This document shows positions 8,793 to 22,723 of a stretch of DNA of 64,000 nucleotides, one piece after another; within the stretch, counting starts at the first letter, position 1; the number at the start of each line of letters is the position of its first letter. The notes below the pieces were generated by a model, which was not told where the DNA came from, did no database searches, and saw nothing but the letters and a program-made list of their open reading frames with translations. This DNA comes from Limimaricola sp. G21655-S1 (lineage in GTDB: Bacteria > Pseudomonadota > Alphaproteobacteria > Rhodobacterales > Rhodobacteraceae), in the NCBI RefSeq assembly GCF_027213785.1, contig NZ_JAPWGO010000016.1:36606-100605 (forward strand). Direction: 5' to 3'. A program made the translations under genes and the position numbers.

Positions 8793-9641
8793 ATGAAGGT
8801 TTCCGGTTTCCTGAGTTCGTCCCTCATTTTCGCCGCTACGGGGGGTCTGGCCGAACCGACGCTCGAACGCGGGACCTATCTCGTCGAGGGGCCTGCCGCC
8901 TGCGGCAATTGCCACAGTCCGATGGGACCCGAGGGACCACTGCCCGACATGCATCTCTCCGGTCGCTTGGTCGAGGAAACGCTCGATTTTACCGCAATCG
9001 CGCCGAATATCACGCCCGCGAGCCGTGTGGCGGAGTGGTCCGACGCGGAACTCGCCCGCGCGATCCGCGAGGGCATCCGTCCCGATGGTAGCGTGATCGG
9101 TCCGCCGATGCCGATCCCGCTCTATCGCGGGCTGTCGGATGATGACGTAATGAGCATGGTGATCTATCTGCGGCAGGTCCCGGCCGTGGAGAACGACCCG
9201 GGCGAAAGCCGCTACGACATTCCGCTACCGCCTAGCTACGGCCCCCCGGTGGAGAGCGCGAGCGCGCCCGATCGCGGGGCAACGGTGGAGTACGGTGCCT
9301 ATCTGGCGGGGCCCGTGGCGCATTGCATCGAATGCCACTCGCCGATGGGTCCGCAGGGCCCGATGAGCGACACGCATACCGGTGCGGGCGGGTTCGAATT
9401 CCATGGGCCGTGGGGCACTGTGATCTCGCCCAATATCACTTCCGGCGAGGACGGCGTCGCGGAGTATTCGGACGAGGATCTGAGGGCGATGATCACCCAG
9501 GGACTGCGCCCGGACGGCGAACGGATGTCGCCACCGATGCCCTATGCCAACTATGCCAGGATGACGGAGGAGGATCTGGACGCCGTCATCGCCTATCTGC
9601 GGCAGTTGCCACCGTTGCCCGACGGCGCCGGGTTGGAGTAG
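8793..9641 (+). CDS. Secreted diheme cytochrome c
   Basis: A 282-residue exported protein with a signal peptide (cleavage likely after GGLA, residue 20) and two c-type heme sites, CGNCH (Cys37-His41) and CIECH (Cys178-His182). The two halves are clearly duplicated: each heme site is followed by SPMGP(E/Q)GP, then (I/V)xPNIT, then (G)(I/L)RPDG and PPMP, the last offering a candidate Met axial ligand, and each ends in YLRQ(V/L)P. This resembles the cytochrome subunits of membrane dehydrogenases of alcohols and aldehydes, but no dehydrogenase is adjacent. Maturation would depend on the ccm genes just upstream. Confidence 0.85.
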   Translation: MKVSGFLSSSLIFAATGGLAEPTLERGTYLVEGPAACGNCHSPMGPEGPLPDMHLSGRLVEETLDFTAIAPNITPASRVAEWSDAELARAIREGIRPDGSVIGPPMPIPLYRGLSDDDVMSMVIYLRQVPAVENDPGESRYDIPLPPSYGPPVESASAPDRGATVEYGAYLAGPVAHCIECHSPMGPQGPMSDTHTGAGGFEFHGPWGTVISPNITSGEDGVAEYSDEDLRAMITQGLRPDGERMSPPMPYANYARMTEEDLDAVIAYLRQLPPLPDGAGLE

Positions 9642-9691
9642 CGGAAGGAAACGGTCGATTTCATTCCATGTTCGCAGATTCCCGAAGAAAA

Positions 9692-9718
9692 ACCGCCCCG
9701 GCCATCGGCCGGGGCGGT
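9692..9718. terminator. Bidirectional terminator between cytochrome c and acnA
   Basis: Twelve perfect pairs, ACCGCCCCGGCC / GGCCGGGGCGGT, enclose an ATC loop. The left flank GAAGAAAA gives a T-run on the minus strand, fitting the end of acnA; the right flank CTGTTTCC is a weaker T-run for the plus-strand cytochrome gene. Confidence 0.85.
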
Positions 9719-9746
9719 CTGTTTCCGCGCCGCGATCCGAAACGGA

Positions 9747-12527
<2,781 letters not shown>

Positions 12528-12746
12528 GAAGTGTCCCTTCTGGCTGCGAGCTGTGGGTCTGGCCCCGGTTCTGCCGCAACGGCAGCAGGCGATCAAGGCC
12601 GTCGCCGTCTATGTATACAACGGCACACAAATGTCCAGATGCGGCCGCCTCGCGTTTCGCGCACGTCGCTCTCGCGGCGGCTTGATTGGCAAGGAGGGGC
12701 GGAACCGCTTAGACCGGACAGGGTAATTTCGGATTGGAGAGAAGGC

Positions 12747-13438
<692 letters not shown>

Positions 13439-13442
<4 letters not shown>

Positions 13443-14332
13443 CGGCGGGCTGCCTTCCACCGGTTGTGCACCCAGAACCATTGTCCGGGATCGCGCCTCA
13501 CCCGCGTCTCGAGCCGGGCGGTCGCCTCGCGCATCATGTCGAGCGGTGCGTCATGTGGAATCGGGGCCTCGACCGCCACATCGAATGAGATGCCGTCGGC
13601 GCGACGGGTGCCGTAATACGGCACGAGCAGCGCATCGAAGCGCCGCGCAAGCTCGGCGGCGGTCAGCGCGGTGCGGGCGGGCCGACCCAGGAAATCGATC
13701 TCGACGCCACCGCGGTCGTGCAGGTCGAACAGGATCGTCGCCATGCCGCCCGCCTTGAGATGGCGCAGGAACCCGGTCAGACCGCGACGCCCTTTTGCGA
13801 AAACCGGCCCCGACACGTCCTGCATCGTCGCCGCGTAGTGGTCGTTGACGAAGCGGTTCGACATTTCGCGATAGAGCCCGCCGATGTCGTAGCCCATGCC
13901 GGTGAGCACGCGCCGGGGCGCTTCGTGATTGCCGAAATGCCCGGTGACGAAGATCACCGGACGGCCTTCGGCGCGGGCACGCGCAACCGCTTCCATGCCA
14001 TCGGATTGCTGCGGTTCGGAGGGCAGGGCGCGGGCGAACTCGGCTCCCGAGTAGTTCTCGATCAGGGTACGCCCGAGATTGTCGCAGACCGCGCGCGCAA
14101 GGGTGGCGCGGCGCTCGGGTGCGAGGTCGGGCCAGATCAGCGCGAGATTTGCGCTGGCGCGGCGGCGATAGCCCGCGAGGGGTCCGATCGCGCGCGCGGT
14201 GAGCGCCCCCATCGCTGCGACGCGCCGCTCGTAGGGCAGGGCCATCACGGTGCCGATCGCGGCACGCAGGGCCAGATCGACCGCCCGATCGGCGGGGCCA
14301 CGCCCCGAGGGTCTTGCCGTGTCGCCTGCCAT
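13439..14332 (-). CDS. Lysophospholipid/lipid A acyltransferase family protein (LpxL/HtrB-like)
   Basis: The 297-residue protein carries the HX4E catalytic motif of the LPLAT superfamily (His132-Glu137, HFGNHE), followed by GGLYREMSN and FAKGRRGLTGFLRHLKAGG, as in lauroyl acyltransferases that add secondary acyl chains to lipid A. It would act at the inner-membrane cytoplasmic face. I chose the ATG at 14332 because GGAG lies 7-10 bases upstream of it; ATGs at 14371 and 14395 are in frame. The exact acceptor cannot be told from sequence. Confidence 0.82.
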
Positions 14333-14413
14333 GGCCGCTCCGCTATCCTGACGCTGCCCCTCATTGGCCATAGGACGGGGAGGGCCGAAAGCCAAGATGC
14401 GCCCCGCGAGGCA

Positions 14414-15484
14414 CTAGCCCATGGCGTCGTCGGGTTCCGGCGAGACGAGCGTGATTTCGCCGGCATCGGCGGCGGCGCGTATGGCGCCGGTGATCTCGCT
14501 CATCGCCGCCTCGGCCTCGATCAGGCGAATCTCGCCGCGTTCGGCGATCTCGTCTCGCAGCCCTTGGGCCATGCGTTGCGAGATGTTGTCGAGCAGATGC
14601 GCGGCGGCGGTGGCGAAACCGCCGCCCTGGGCCAGTGCCGCCGCGAGAGCGGTGATCAGCACCGGTTGTTCGATCCGGCGCAATATGGCCGGTGCGTCCG
14701 AAGCCGCGAGCCGGTCGGGAATGTCGCCGAAGGTGAAGATGGATCGGCGTACATCGCGCGCGAAATCGGGATCATCGGCCTCGAGACCGTCCAGCACGGT
14801 GTCGCGTGTGGCGCTGCCGCTGGAATTGAGGATTTCGCCCAGCCGGTCGGGTGCCGGATCTGCGAAGGCATGGTGCGCCGGGCGGCAATGCTCGGTTGCC
14901 AAGGCCGCGCCGATCCGCTCGACTGCGTCGGGTGCGATGGTCGAGGTCTGCGACATCGCATGGGTGATCCGGCGGGCCCGTTCCCCCGGTAGCAATCCAA
15001 GCAGTTCCGCAGCCTTGGCGACCGGCAGCTTCGACAGGGTGACCGCCGCGATCTCTGCGCATTCGCCGGTCATCAGCGGTACCAGATCGGGGCAGGGCAG
15101 CGCCGTCAGTCGCGCCCATGAATCGTCGCTAGAGGGCGGTCCGGTCTCGGCCCGCAACCGCGCCGCCGTCGCCGGGCTGATCCGTCCGTCGAGCGCGGCC
15201 AGAACCCCGTCCATGCCGCGTGGTGCAGCGAGGCCCAGCCCTTCGATGCGGTCGGAGAATTCCGCCGCCACGGCGGCCAGCGTCGTACGATCGACGAGGC
15301 GAAGGGCCCCCAGTTCGCGAGTCAGGCTGATCTGCACCTCCTCCGGCAAGGCGGCCAGATCGAGCTTGCGCCCCTCGGCGATCGCCAGTTGCACCACCAT
15401 CGCGGCCTTGCGACGACGACTCAGGTCGCGGCTGCCGCTGACCGGGCGAGCCCCGGCAGGATCTATGGGCTGGGGGGCTGACAC
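14414..15484 (-). CDS. FliG-like flagellar motor switch protein
   Basis: The 356-residue protein aligns with FliG over most of its length. The N-terminal part has EEVQISLTRELGALRLVD; the middle domain ECAEIAAVTLSKLPVAKAAELLGLLP matches the FliM-contacting region; the C-terminal part has SIFTFGDI and LDNISQRMAQGLRDEIAERG followed by EIRLIEAE. Charged residues of the torque helix corresponding to E. coli Arg281, Asp288, Asp289 (Glu here) and Arg297 appear kept, while the position of Lys264 appears to be Ala. No other flagellar gene is nearby, so it may be a displaced fliG or a divergent paralogue. Confidence 0.75.
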   Translation of the reverse strand: MSAPQPIDPAGARPVSGSRDLSRRRKAAMVVQLAIAEGRKLDLAALPEEVQISLTRELGALRLVDRTTLAAVAAEFSDRIEGLGLAAPRGMDGVLAALDGRISPATAARLRAETGPPSSDDSWARLTALPCPDLVPLMTGECAEIAAVTLSKLPVAKAAELLGLLPGERARRITHAMSQTSTIAPDAVERIGAALATEHCRPAHHAFADPAPDRLGEILNSSGSATRDTVLDGLEADDPDFARDVRRSIFTFGDIPDRLAASDAPAILRRIEQPVLITALAAALAQGGGFATAAAHLLDNISQRMAQGLRDEIAERGEIRLIEAEAAMSEITGAIRAAADAGEITLVSPEPDDAMG

Positions 15485-15688
15485 GGATGCGGTCTCCTGA
15501 TGCGGTCGGTTCGAACGTCATAGAAGATCTGGGTAAACAGGTGGTTCTCAGTTCGTTCCAAAGATGACCCCGAGTCATGATGTCCCGAAGGTTCTCGACG
15601 ATGTCGCCATTTCAGGCGAAATAGGCCACGGCGCTATCGAAGTGTTCAGATCCGTAGTGTAATCCACTTGAGGTGAAGCAATTCCCGA

Positions 15689-15707
15689 CCGATACTGTAT
15701 GTATTGG
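15689..15707. promoter_or_regulatory. Dyad upstream of the LuxR-type regulator, possible lux-box-like operator
   Basis: In the 358-base gap between the FliG-like gene and the luxR-type gene, which contains no convincing gene, there is an inverted repeat: CCGATAC, 5 bases, GTATTGG (6 of 7 positions paired). The 19-base size is close to the 18-20 bases typical of LuxR-family boxes. It lies 136 bases before the regulator's ATG. Assignment is inference. Confidence 0.35.
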
Positions 15708-15842
15708 GCAAGTTCGTTTATGCAGTCTGAAGTCGCGTTTCCGAGGTCTTGTCCGGGAGGCTCGTCCTGGGGAGGACTGAAGATCGAACTTGGCACGATG
15801 AGCGGACCGATCGCGACCATGCAGCTGGAACGGGTCCATTAA

Positions 15843-16442
15843 ATGAGCGTCTCGATCGATAGCGAGCTGCTCGGTCGCTTGGCGCCGGTTGGTCACTACC
15901 TTGCCTTGCGGATCGGCTTCGCGTTCCCGCTCGAAGAATATAACAACCTGCCTCAGCCCTGGATCGACCTCTATACGTCCGAGCGGTTCCTGCTCGACGA
16001 TCCGGCGATCCGTTGGGCCTATGCCAACGAGGGGATCGCGCGCTGGAGCGCGCTCGACGACCCGCTCGGCATCTTCGCGAAGGCCTGGCGGCTGGGGCTG
16101 CGTCACGGCGCGGTCGCGTCGGTCTCGGACGAGGAGAGCGGGCTGCGCTCCTACGGCATCTTCTTGCGCGAGGACCGCGAGTTCAGCGATCGCGAACTGG
16201 GCGTGCTGCACGGCATGTTGCTGACCCTGCATGAGAGGGCGGCACCGCCGACCAACCTGACGCAAGCCGAGATCGAGGTGCTGCGGATGGTCAAGAACGG
16301 CTACCGGCTCAAGCAGATCGCCCATGCGCTGGGCGTGACCGAGGGGGCGATCAAGCAGCGCCTGAAGAATGCCCGGACGAAGCTCGGCGCCTCGACGGCC
16401 ACGCAGGCCGCGACACTGGCCTCGGGCTTCGGCCTGATCTGA
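15843..16442 (+). CDS. LuxR-family regulator with autoinducer-binding domain (LuxR solo)
   Basis: A 199-residue regulator. The N-terminal domain has the acyl-homoserine-lactone pocket residues with exact TraR spacing: Trp40, Tyr44, Asp53-Pro54 and Trp68 correspond to TraR Trp57, Tyr61, Asp70-Pro71 and Trp85. The C-terminal GerE-type helix-turn-helix runs from LTQAEIEVLRMVKNGYRLKQIA to GAIKQRLKNARTKLG. No luxI-type synthase is in the window, so it is a solo that may sense its own or foreign signals. It is slightly shorter than TraR (234 residues) at the N-terminus. Confidence 0.88.
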   Translation: MSVSIDSELLGRLAPVGHYLALRIGFAFPLEEYNNLPQPWIDLYTSERFLLDDPAIRWAYANEGIARWSALDDPLGIFAKAWRLGLRHGAVASVSDEESGLRSYGIFLREDREFSDRELGVLHGMLLTLHERAAPPTNLTQAEIEVLRMVKNGYRLKQIAHALGVTEGAIKQRLKNARTKLGASTATQAATLASGFGLI

Positions 16443-16447
16443 AGAAG

Positions 16448-16469
16448 GCGGCGGGCCGAAGCCCGCCGC
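16448..16469. terminator. Bidirectional hairpin terminator between luxR-type gene and purB
   Basis: Nine perfect pairs, GCGGCGGGC / GCCCGCCGC, enclose a CGAA loop between two convergent genes. The left flank GAAGAAG gives a T/C-rich run on the minus strand; the right flank has a later CTTTA. Confidence 0.7.
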
Positions 16470-16477
16470 ATGAGGCT

Positions 16478-17779
<1,302 letters not shown>

Positions 17780-17894
17780 CGGCGCTCTCTTCGATCGGGG
17801 AAGGGTACGCCGGGGTCATAGGGGCATGGGGACGGGCGCACAAGGTCGCCGGATGACCCGGCGGCACTGTCCGCGCGCCCCCAACTGCGAAGGG

Positions 17895-18749
17895 TCAGAT
17901 TCCGGGGATCACCGGGCCCAGCGCCGCGCCATGCGCGCCCAGTGTCAGGATCACCCCCGCCACCGCGGCGCTGTTGGATCGCTTGCGCAGTCCCGGCAGG
18001 GACAGCCCGAGAATGCTGCGCGGCCGACGCTCGGCCAGTGCCTCGTCCTTGGTGGGCTCCAGCGCCTCGCGGATGCGCTGCATCTCCTCGACCATGGGAT
18101 GCGCGGCCGCCGGCATGTCGTTGGCCGGCCGTACCCGCTCGGCCGTGGTGCGCAGCTTCGGCCGCTCGGTGCGGTAGCTCGGGCGCTCGGGCCGGCGCGG
18201 TCGCAGCGGGCGTGTTTCCGGCACTTCGGGCGCCAGTTCCGAGACCTGCTCCGCGGTCTCGGCATCGAAGCGGGCCAGCATCCGGTCGATCTCGTGCTCG
18301 GTGGCATGCAGCCCGGGCCGGGCCGGGTCGAGACCGGGCAACTCGTCGATCATCGCGTCGATCATCTCGACGCTGGCCGCGCGGGGGCTGGTCTTCCACA
18401 GCATCCGGTCGGACATGAAGCGCGCGTTGATCCGGTCGGCGAGCAGCCGGGTGATCGTGCCTTGGTGGCTCGCGATGCCGACCTGGCAATCACCGCTCTC
18501 GGCGGCGCCGACGCCGATCGACAGGCAGGCGGCGTACCGGCCGGGAAGCATCTGGGTGTAGGCGAGGATGATGCGGGCATTGTCGAGGTCGAAGACAGCG
18601 ACGTCCTCGTGATCCCAGTTCAACCCGCAATCGCGGGCAGGACCGTCGTTGAGCGCCGTGCGCAGGTCGTCGACCAGGTTGGGGAAGTCGAGTTCGGGAG
18701 CGGCGCGGAACAGAAGCTGGGCAACGGTACTGGTGATCGGGTCTGGCAT
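17895..18749 (-). CDS. Hypothetical protein with C-terminal hydrophobic segment
   Basis: I do not recognise a named family. The 284-residue protein has a folded-looking N-terminal half (MPDPITSTVAQLLFRAAPEL..., with Trp/Asp/Cys-containing segments to about residue 150), then a proline/arginine-rich linker (PLRPRRPERPSYRTERPKLR, about residues 180-200), and a hydrophobic C-terminal segment (SAAVAGVILTLGAHGAALGPVIPG) that could be a membrane anchor. The start at 18749 has GGAG eight bases upstream and is preferred over 18803. It is transcribed in the same direction as purB. A role cannot be assigned. Confidence 0.7.
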   Translation of the reverse strand: MPDPITSTVAQLLFRAAPELDFPNLVDDLRTALNDGPARDCGLNWDHEDVAVFDLDNARIILAYTQMLPGRYAACLSIGVGAAESGDCQVGIASHQGTITRLLADRINARFMSDRMLWKTSPRAASVEMIDAMIDELPGLDPARPGLHATEHEIDRMLARFDAETAEQVSELAPEVPETRPLRPRRPERPSYRTERPKLRTTAERVRPANDMPAAAHPMVEEMQRIREALEPTKDEALAERRPRSILGLSLPGLRKRSNSAAVAGVILTLGAHGAALGPVIPGI

Positions 18750-18954
18750 GGACCGGTCTCCAAGATGAGTCGGCACGTGGGCCGCGTGAGTGGTTCCTTT
18801 CATCCATGTTTAGGAATTGTGTTCCCGCTGAGCGCGAACCGGGGAATTAGCAAGATCGCGACGCTGGAACTGCCCTCTCACCGCCGCAATTCGGCCCCGA
18901 TACGTGGCGTCAGGCGCCGCCTTGTCGCTCGACCCGGCGCGATCGCAACGCAAA

Positions 18955-18976
18955 CGGGGCGCCGATTGGCGCCCCG
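18955..18976 (-). terminator. Terminator of glnA
   Basis: Nine perfect pairs, CGGGGCGCC / GGCGCCCCG, enclose GATT. The left flank CGCAAA gives TTTGCG on the minus strand, downstream of glnA. The T-run is short, so efficiency may be modest. Confidence 0.65.
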
Positions 18977-19004
18977 CATGGTCTTGAAATGGCGGCTGAA
19001 ACGA

Positions 19005-20411
19005 TCAGCAGCTGTAGTAGAGCTTGTACTCGACCGGGTGCGGCGTGTGCTCGTAGGCGTAGACCTCTTCCCACTTGAGCGCCATGTAGCCTTCGAGCTG
19101 GTCGCGGGTGAACACGTCACCGGCAAGCAGGAACTCGTGATCGGCTTCCAGCGCCTCGAGCGCCTCGCGCAGCGAACCACAGACCGTCGGGATCTGCGCC
19201 AGCTCTTCGGGCGGCAGGTCGTAGAGGTCCTTGTCCGAGGACGGGCCCGGATCGATCTTGTTCTTGATGCCGTCGAGGCCGGCCATCAGCAGCGCCGAGA
19301 AGGCGAGGTAGGGGTTCGCGGCCGGGTCGGGGAAACGGGCCTCGACGCGCTTGGCCTTCGGGCTTTCCGACCACGGGATCCGGACGCAGCCCGAGCGGTT
19401 GCGAGCCGAGTAGGCGCGCAGCACCGGGGCTTCGAAGCCCGGGATCAGGCGCTTGTAGCTGTTGGTGGTCGGGTTGGTGATCGCGTTGAGCGCCTTGGCG
19501 TGCTTCAGGATGCCGCCGATGAAGTAGAGCGCTTCCTGGCTCAGATCGGCATACTTGTCGCCGGCGAAGAGCGGCTTGCCGTCCTTCCAGATCGACATGT
19601 TGACGTGCATGCCCGAGCCGTTGTCGCCCGAGATCGGCTTCGGCATGAAGGTCGCCGACTTGCCGTAGGCCTGGGCCACGTTGTGGATCACGTATTTGTA
19701 CTTCTGGATCTCGTCGGCCTGATGCGTCAGCGTGCCGAAGATCAGGCCCAGCTCGTGCTGGCACGACGCCACCTCATGGTGGTGCTTGTCGACCTTCATG
19801 CCCATGCGCTTCATGGTCGAGAGCATCTCGCCGCGCATGTCCTGCGCGTCGTCGATCGGGTTGACCGGGAAGTAGCCGCCCTTGACGCCCGGACGATGGC
19901 CGGTGTTGCCGACCTCGTACTCGGTGTCGGTGTTCCAGGCGCCGTCGATCGCGTCGACCGAGAAGGAGACCTTGTTCGAGGTCACGGCGAAGCGGACGTC
20001 GTCGAAAATGAAGAACTCGGCCTCGGGGCCCATATAGGCGGTGTCGCCGATGCCGCTCGACTTCAGGTAGGCTTCGGCCTTCAACGCGGTGCCGCGCGGG
20101 TCGCGGTCATAGGGCTCGCCGGTGTCGGGCTCGACCACGGTGCAGTGGAGGCACAGCGTCTTCTCGGCGTAGAACGGGTCGATATAGGCGCTGTCATTGG
20201 CGGGCATCAGCTTCATGTCGGACTGGTCGATCGACTTCCAGCCGGCGATCGAGGAGCCGTCGAACATGAAGCCTTCTTCGAGGAAGTCCTCGTCGACGAG
20301 GTCGGCGACCACGGTGACGTGCTGCAGCTTGCCCTTGGGGTCGGTGAAACGGATGTCGACGTATTCGACCTCCTCGTCCTTCATCATCTTCAGAAGCTTG
20401 GAGCTGTCCAT
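19005..20411 (-). CDS. glnA: Glutamine synthetase type I
   Basis: GlnA condenses glutamate and ammonia with ATP hydrolysis and forms a dodecamer. The 468-residue length is typical of the GSI-beta group. Visible signatures are the N-terminal [12 protein letters not shown], the FDGSSIAGW block, the metal-binding PEAEFFIFD, the ATP-binding [16 protein letters not shown], and [10 protein letters not shown], which contains the Tyr that is adenylylated by GlnE. The last implies post-translational control through GlnB, whose gene lies directly upstream in the same orientation (62 bases apart). Confidence 0.97.
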   Translation of the reverse strand: MDSSKLLKMMKDEEVEYVDIRFTDPKGKLQHVTVVADLVDEDFLEEGFMFDGSSIAGWKSIDQSDMKLMPANDSAYIDPFYAEKTLCLHCTVVEPDTGEPYDRDPRGTALKAEAYLKSSGIGDTAYMGPEAEFFIFDDVRFAVTSNKVSFSVDAIDGAWNTDTEYEVGNTGHRPGVKGGYFPVNPIDDAQDMRGEMLSTMKRMGMKVDKHHHEVASCQHELGLIFGTLTHQADEIQKYKYVIHNVAQAYGKSATFMPKPISGDNGSGMHVNMSIWKDGKPLFAGDKYADLSQEALYFIGGILKHAKALNAITNPTTNSYKRLIPGFEAPVLRAYSARNRSGCVRIPWSESPKAKRVEARFPDPAANPYLAFSALLMAGLDGIKNKIDPGPSSDKDLYDLPPEELAQIPTVCGSLREALEALEADHEFLLAGDVFTRDQLEGYMALKWEEVYAYEHTPHPVEYKLYYSC

Positions 20412-20473
20412 CTCAATGCTTTCCTTGTTTATCTCGTGTTCGTGAAAAGGGGTCGCCCCCCGCGGCGCGCGAC

Positions 20474-20926
<453 letters not shown>

Positions 20927-20936
20927 CTAAAATTTG

Positions 20937-20960
20937 TGCATAATGGGTGTATTCGATGCA
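20937..20960. promoter_or_regulatory. TGCAT-N14-ATGCA dyad between glnB and nnr
   Basis: A perfect 5-bp dyad spaced by 14 bases lies in the AT-richer part of the divergent glnB/nnr region. The spacing differs from a canonical NtrC box, so the regulator, if any, is unknown. The arms are short and chance occurrence is possible. Confidence 0.22.
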
Positions 20961-21024
20961 GTTTGAAAATTCTTGCCCGGCCGACACCCCGGAAACCGCT
21001 CGTTCCGTGAGCAGTCTCGACGGA

Positions 21025-22506
21025 ATGGCGGTTCTGACTGCCAGTGAAATGCGCGATGCAGAGGCGCGGGCCGTCTCGGCCGGCACACCGGGCGCGGTGC
21101 TCATGGAACGGGCGGGGGCTGCCGTGATTGCCGCGCTGTTCGAGTATTGGCCGCAGCTCTCATCCGGAGGGCGCGTCTGCGTGCTGTGCGGGCCGGGCGG
21201 CAATGGCGGTGACGGCTATGCGGTGGCAAGGCAGTTGGCAATGCGCGGCTGGACGGTCCGGCTTCACGCGCTGGCCCCGGCGCGTCATGCGGATGCCGCC
21301 GGGCAGGCGCGGCTTTGGTCGGAAATGGGGGCCATCGAGGAGTGGAACCGGGCAGGGGAGTCGGTCGAGGCAGCCGACCTCGTGATCGACGCGCTGTTCG
21401 GCATCGGGCTTGCGCGGCCGCTCGGCCCCGAGTTCGACCGGGTGCTGAAGGCCGGGGCGCAGCGGGTGCTGGCGATCGACCTGCCATCCGGCCTGTGTTC
21501 CGACAGCGGGCGCGTGATCGGCGAGCGATGCTTCGACGCCGATCTCACGGTGAGCTTTCATACACCGAAGTGCGGCCATATTCTTGCTGAAGGCCCGGCC
21601 CGTTGCGGCACGCTGGATATTCGCGGCATCGGCCTCCCGGAGGAGGGCGGGAGCGTCAGGCTGACCCGCAGACCTGAGCGGTTCGGCAAGCGCGCAGGTC
21701 ACAAATACGGTCACGGCCACGCGCTGGTGCTGTCCGGCGGGGTTGGGCGCGGCGGCGCGGCGCGCATGGCGGCTCGGGCCGCGCTCAGGAGCGGTGCGGG
21801 GCTGGTGACGCTGGCCTGCCCGCCCGCGGCCCTGCAGGAAAACGCGGCCCGGCTGGACGCGATCATGCTGCGGTCGCTGCGGAATGCGGAGGCGCTGGAG
21901 CAATTGCTGGAGGATTCCAGGCTGAACGCGCTTCTGCTCGGCCCGGGTCTCGGGACCGGCATGCGCGAAGGCGAACTGGTGGGGCGGGCGCTTGCGGCGG
22001 GGCGGTCAACGGTGCTCGACGCCGACGCGCTCACGCTCTTGGCCGGGGATGCGGCTTTGCGGGCTGCGCTGCACGAGGGATGCCTGCTCACGCCGCATGA
22101 TGGCGAATTCGCGCGTCTGGTGCCTGACATCGCCAATCGCATGAGGGGGCCGGTCGCAAGCGGCCCGGCCTACTCGCGGCTCGATGCGGCGCGCGAGGCG
22201 GCGGGGCGGTTGGACTGCACGGTGCTGCTCAAGGGGCCGGATACGGTGATCGCGGCACCCGATGGGCGCGCGGTGATCAATGCCGCGGTTCATGGTCGCT
22301 CCGCGCCATGGCTTGCTACAGCAGGAGCGGGCGACGTGTTGGCCGGGATCGCGGCGGGGCTGATGGCACGCGGCCGCGACGGTTTCGCCGCGGGGCAGGA
22401 GGCGGCGTGGCTGCATGTCGAGGCGGCGCGCCGTTTCGGCCCGGGGCTGATCGCCGAGGACCTGCCCGAGATGCTGCCCGCCGTGATGCGCGAAATGGGA
22501 CTTTGA
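21025..22506 (+). CDS. nnr: Bifunctional NAD(P)H-hydrate epimerase / ADP-dependent dehydratase
   Basis: This enzyme repairs hydrated NADH and NADPH. The N-terminal YjeF_N epimerase domain begins AVLTASEMRDAEARAV and contains VCVLCGPGGNGGDGYAVARQL; the C-terminal dehydratase domain, of the ribokinase-like fold, contains LLLGPGLGT, LTPHDGEFARL and GAGDVLAGIAAG. The total of about 493 residues fits the fused bacterial form. I prefer the ATG at 21025: the domain begins there, and the 23 codons between it and the ATG at 20956 have weaker G/C third-position bias than the rest. GTG 20947 is also in frame. Confidence 0.92.
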   Translation: MAVLTASEMRDAEARAVSAGTPGAVLMERAGAAVIAALFEYWPQLSSGGRVCVLCGPGGNGGDGYAVARQLAMRGWTVRLHALAPARHADAAGQARLWSEMGAIEEWNRAGESVEAADLVIDALFGIGLARPLGPEFDRVLKAGAQRVLAIDLPSGLCSDSGRVIGERCFDADLTVSFHTPKCGHILAEGPARCGTLDIRGIGLPEEGGSVRLTRRPERFGKRAGHKYGHGHALVLSGGVGRGGAARMAARAALRSGAGLVTLACPPAALQENAARLDAIMLRSLRNAEALEQLLEDSRLNALLLGPGLGTGMREGELVGRALAAGRSTVLDADALTLLAGDAALRAALHEGCLLTPHDGEFARLVPDIANRMRGPVASGPAYSRLDAAREAAGRLDCTVLLKGPDTVIAAPDGRAVINAAVHGRSAPWLATAGAGDVLAGIAAGLMARGRDGFAAGQEAAWLHVEAARRFGPGLIAEDLPEMLPAVMREMGL

Positions 22507-22610
22507 GGCCGCTGCGGCAGTCGGCATTTTTTCCCGTGGCGCGCCGCTTCGGGCTTTGCTAGACAACGCCGAGATTTCCGGGGGGCCGTTCCGCTCCCCA
22601 TGAGAGACAT

Positions 22611-22695
22611 GCGGGTGTGGCGGAACTGGTAGACGCACCAGATTTAGGTTCTGGCGCCGCAAGGCGTGGGGGTTCGAGTCCCTTCACCCGCACCA
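22611..22695 (+). tRNA. tRNA-Leu (anticodon TAG)
   Basis: A complete class II tRNA: acceptor stem GCGGGTG / CACCCGC, anticodon stem CCAGA / TCTGG with loop TTTAGGT (anticodon TAG at 22645-22647, reading CTA and probably other CTN codons), a variable arm GCGCCGCAAGGCGT, and a T arm with GGTTCGAGTCC. The 3' CCA is encoded (22693-22695). It lies 28 bases ahead of tig. Confidence 0.96.
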
Positions 22696-22723
22696 AGAAA
22701 CACGACTGAGAAAAGGACGACAG

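Noticed and set aside
15575..15820. 81-codon minus-strand frame in the gap before the luxR-type gene
   Set aside because: No Shine-Dalgarno, no similarity recognised and no G/C third-position bias; treated as noncoding.
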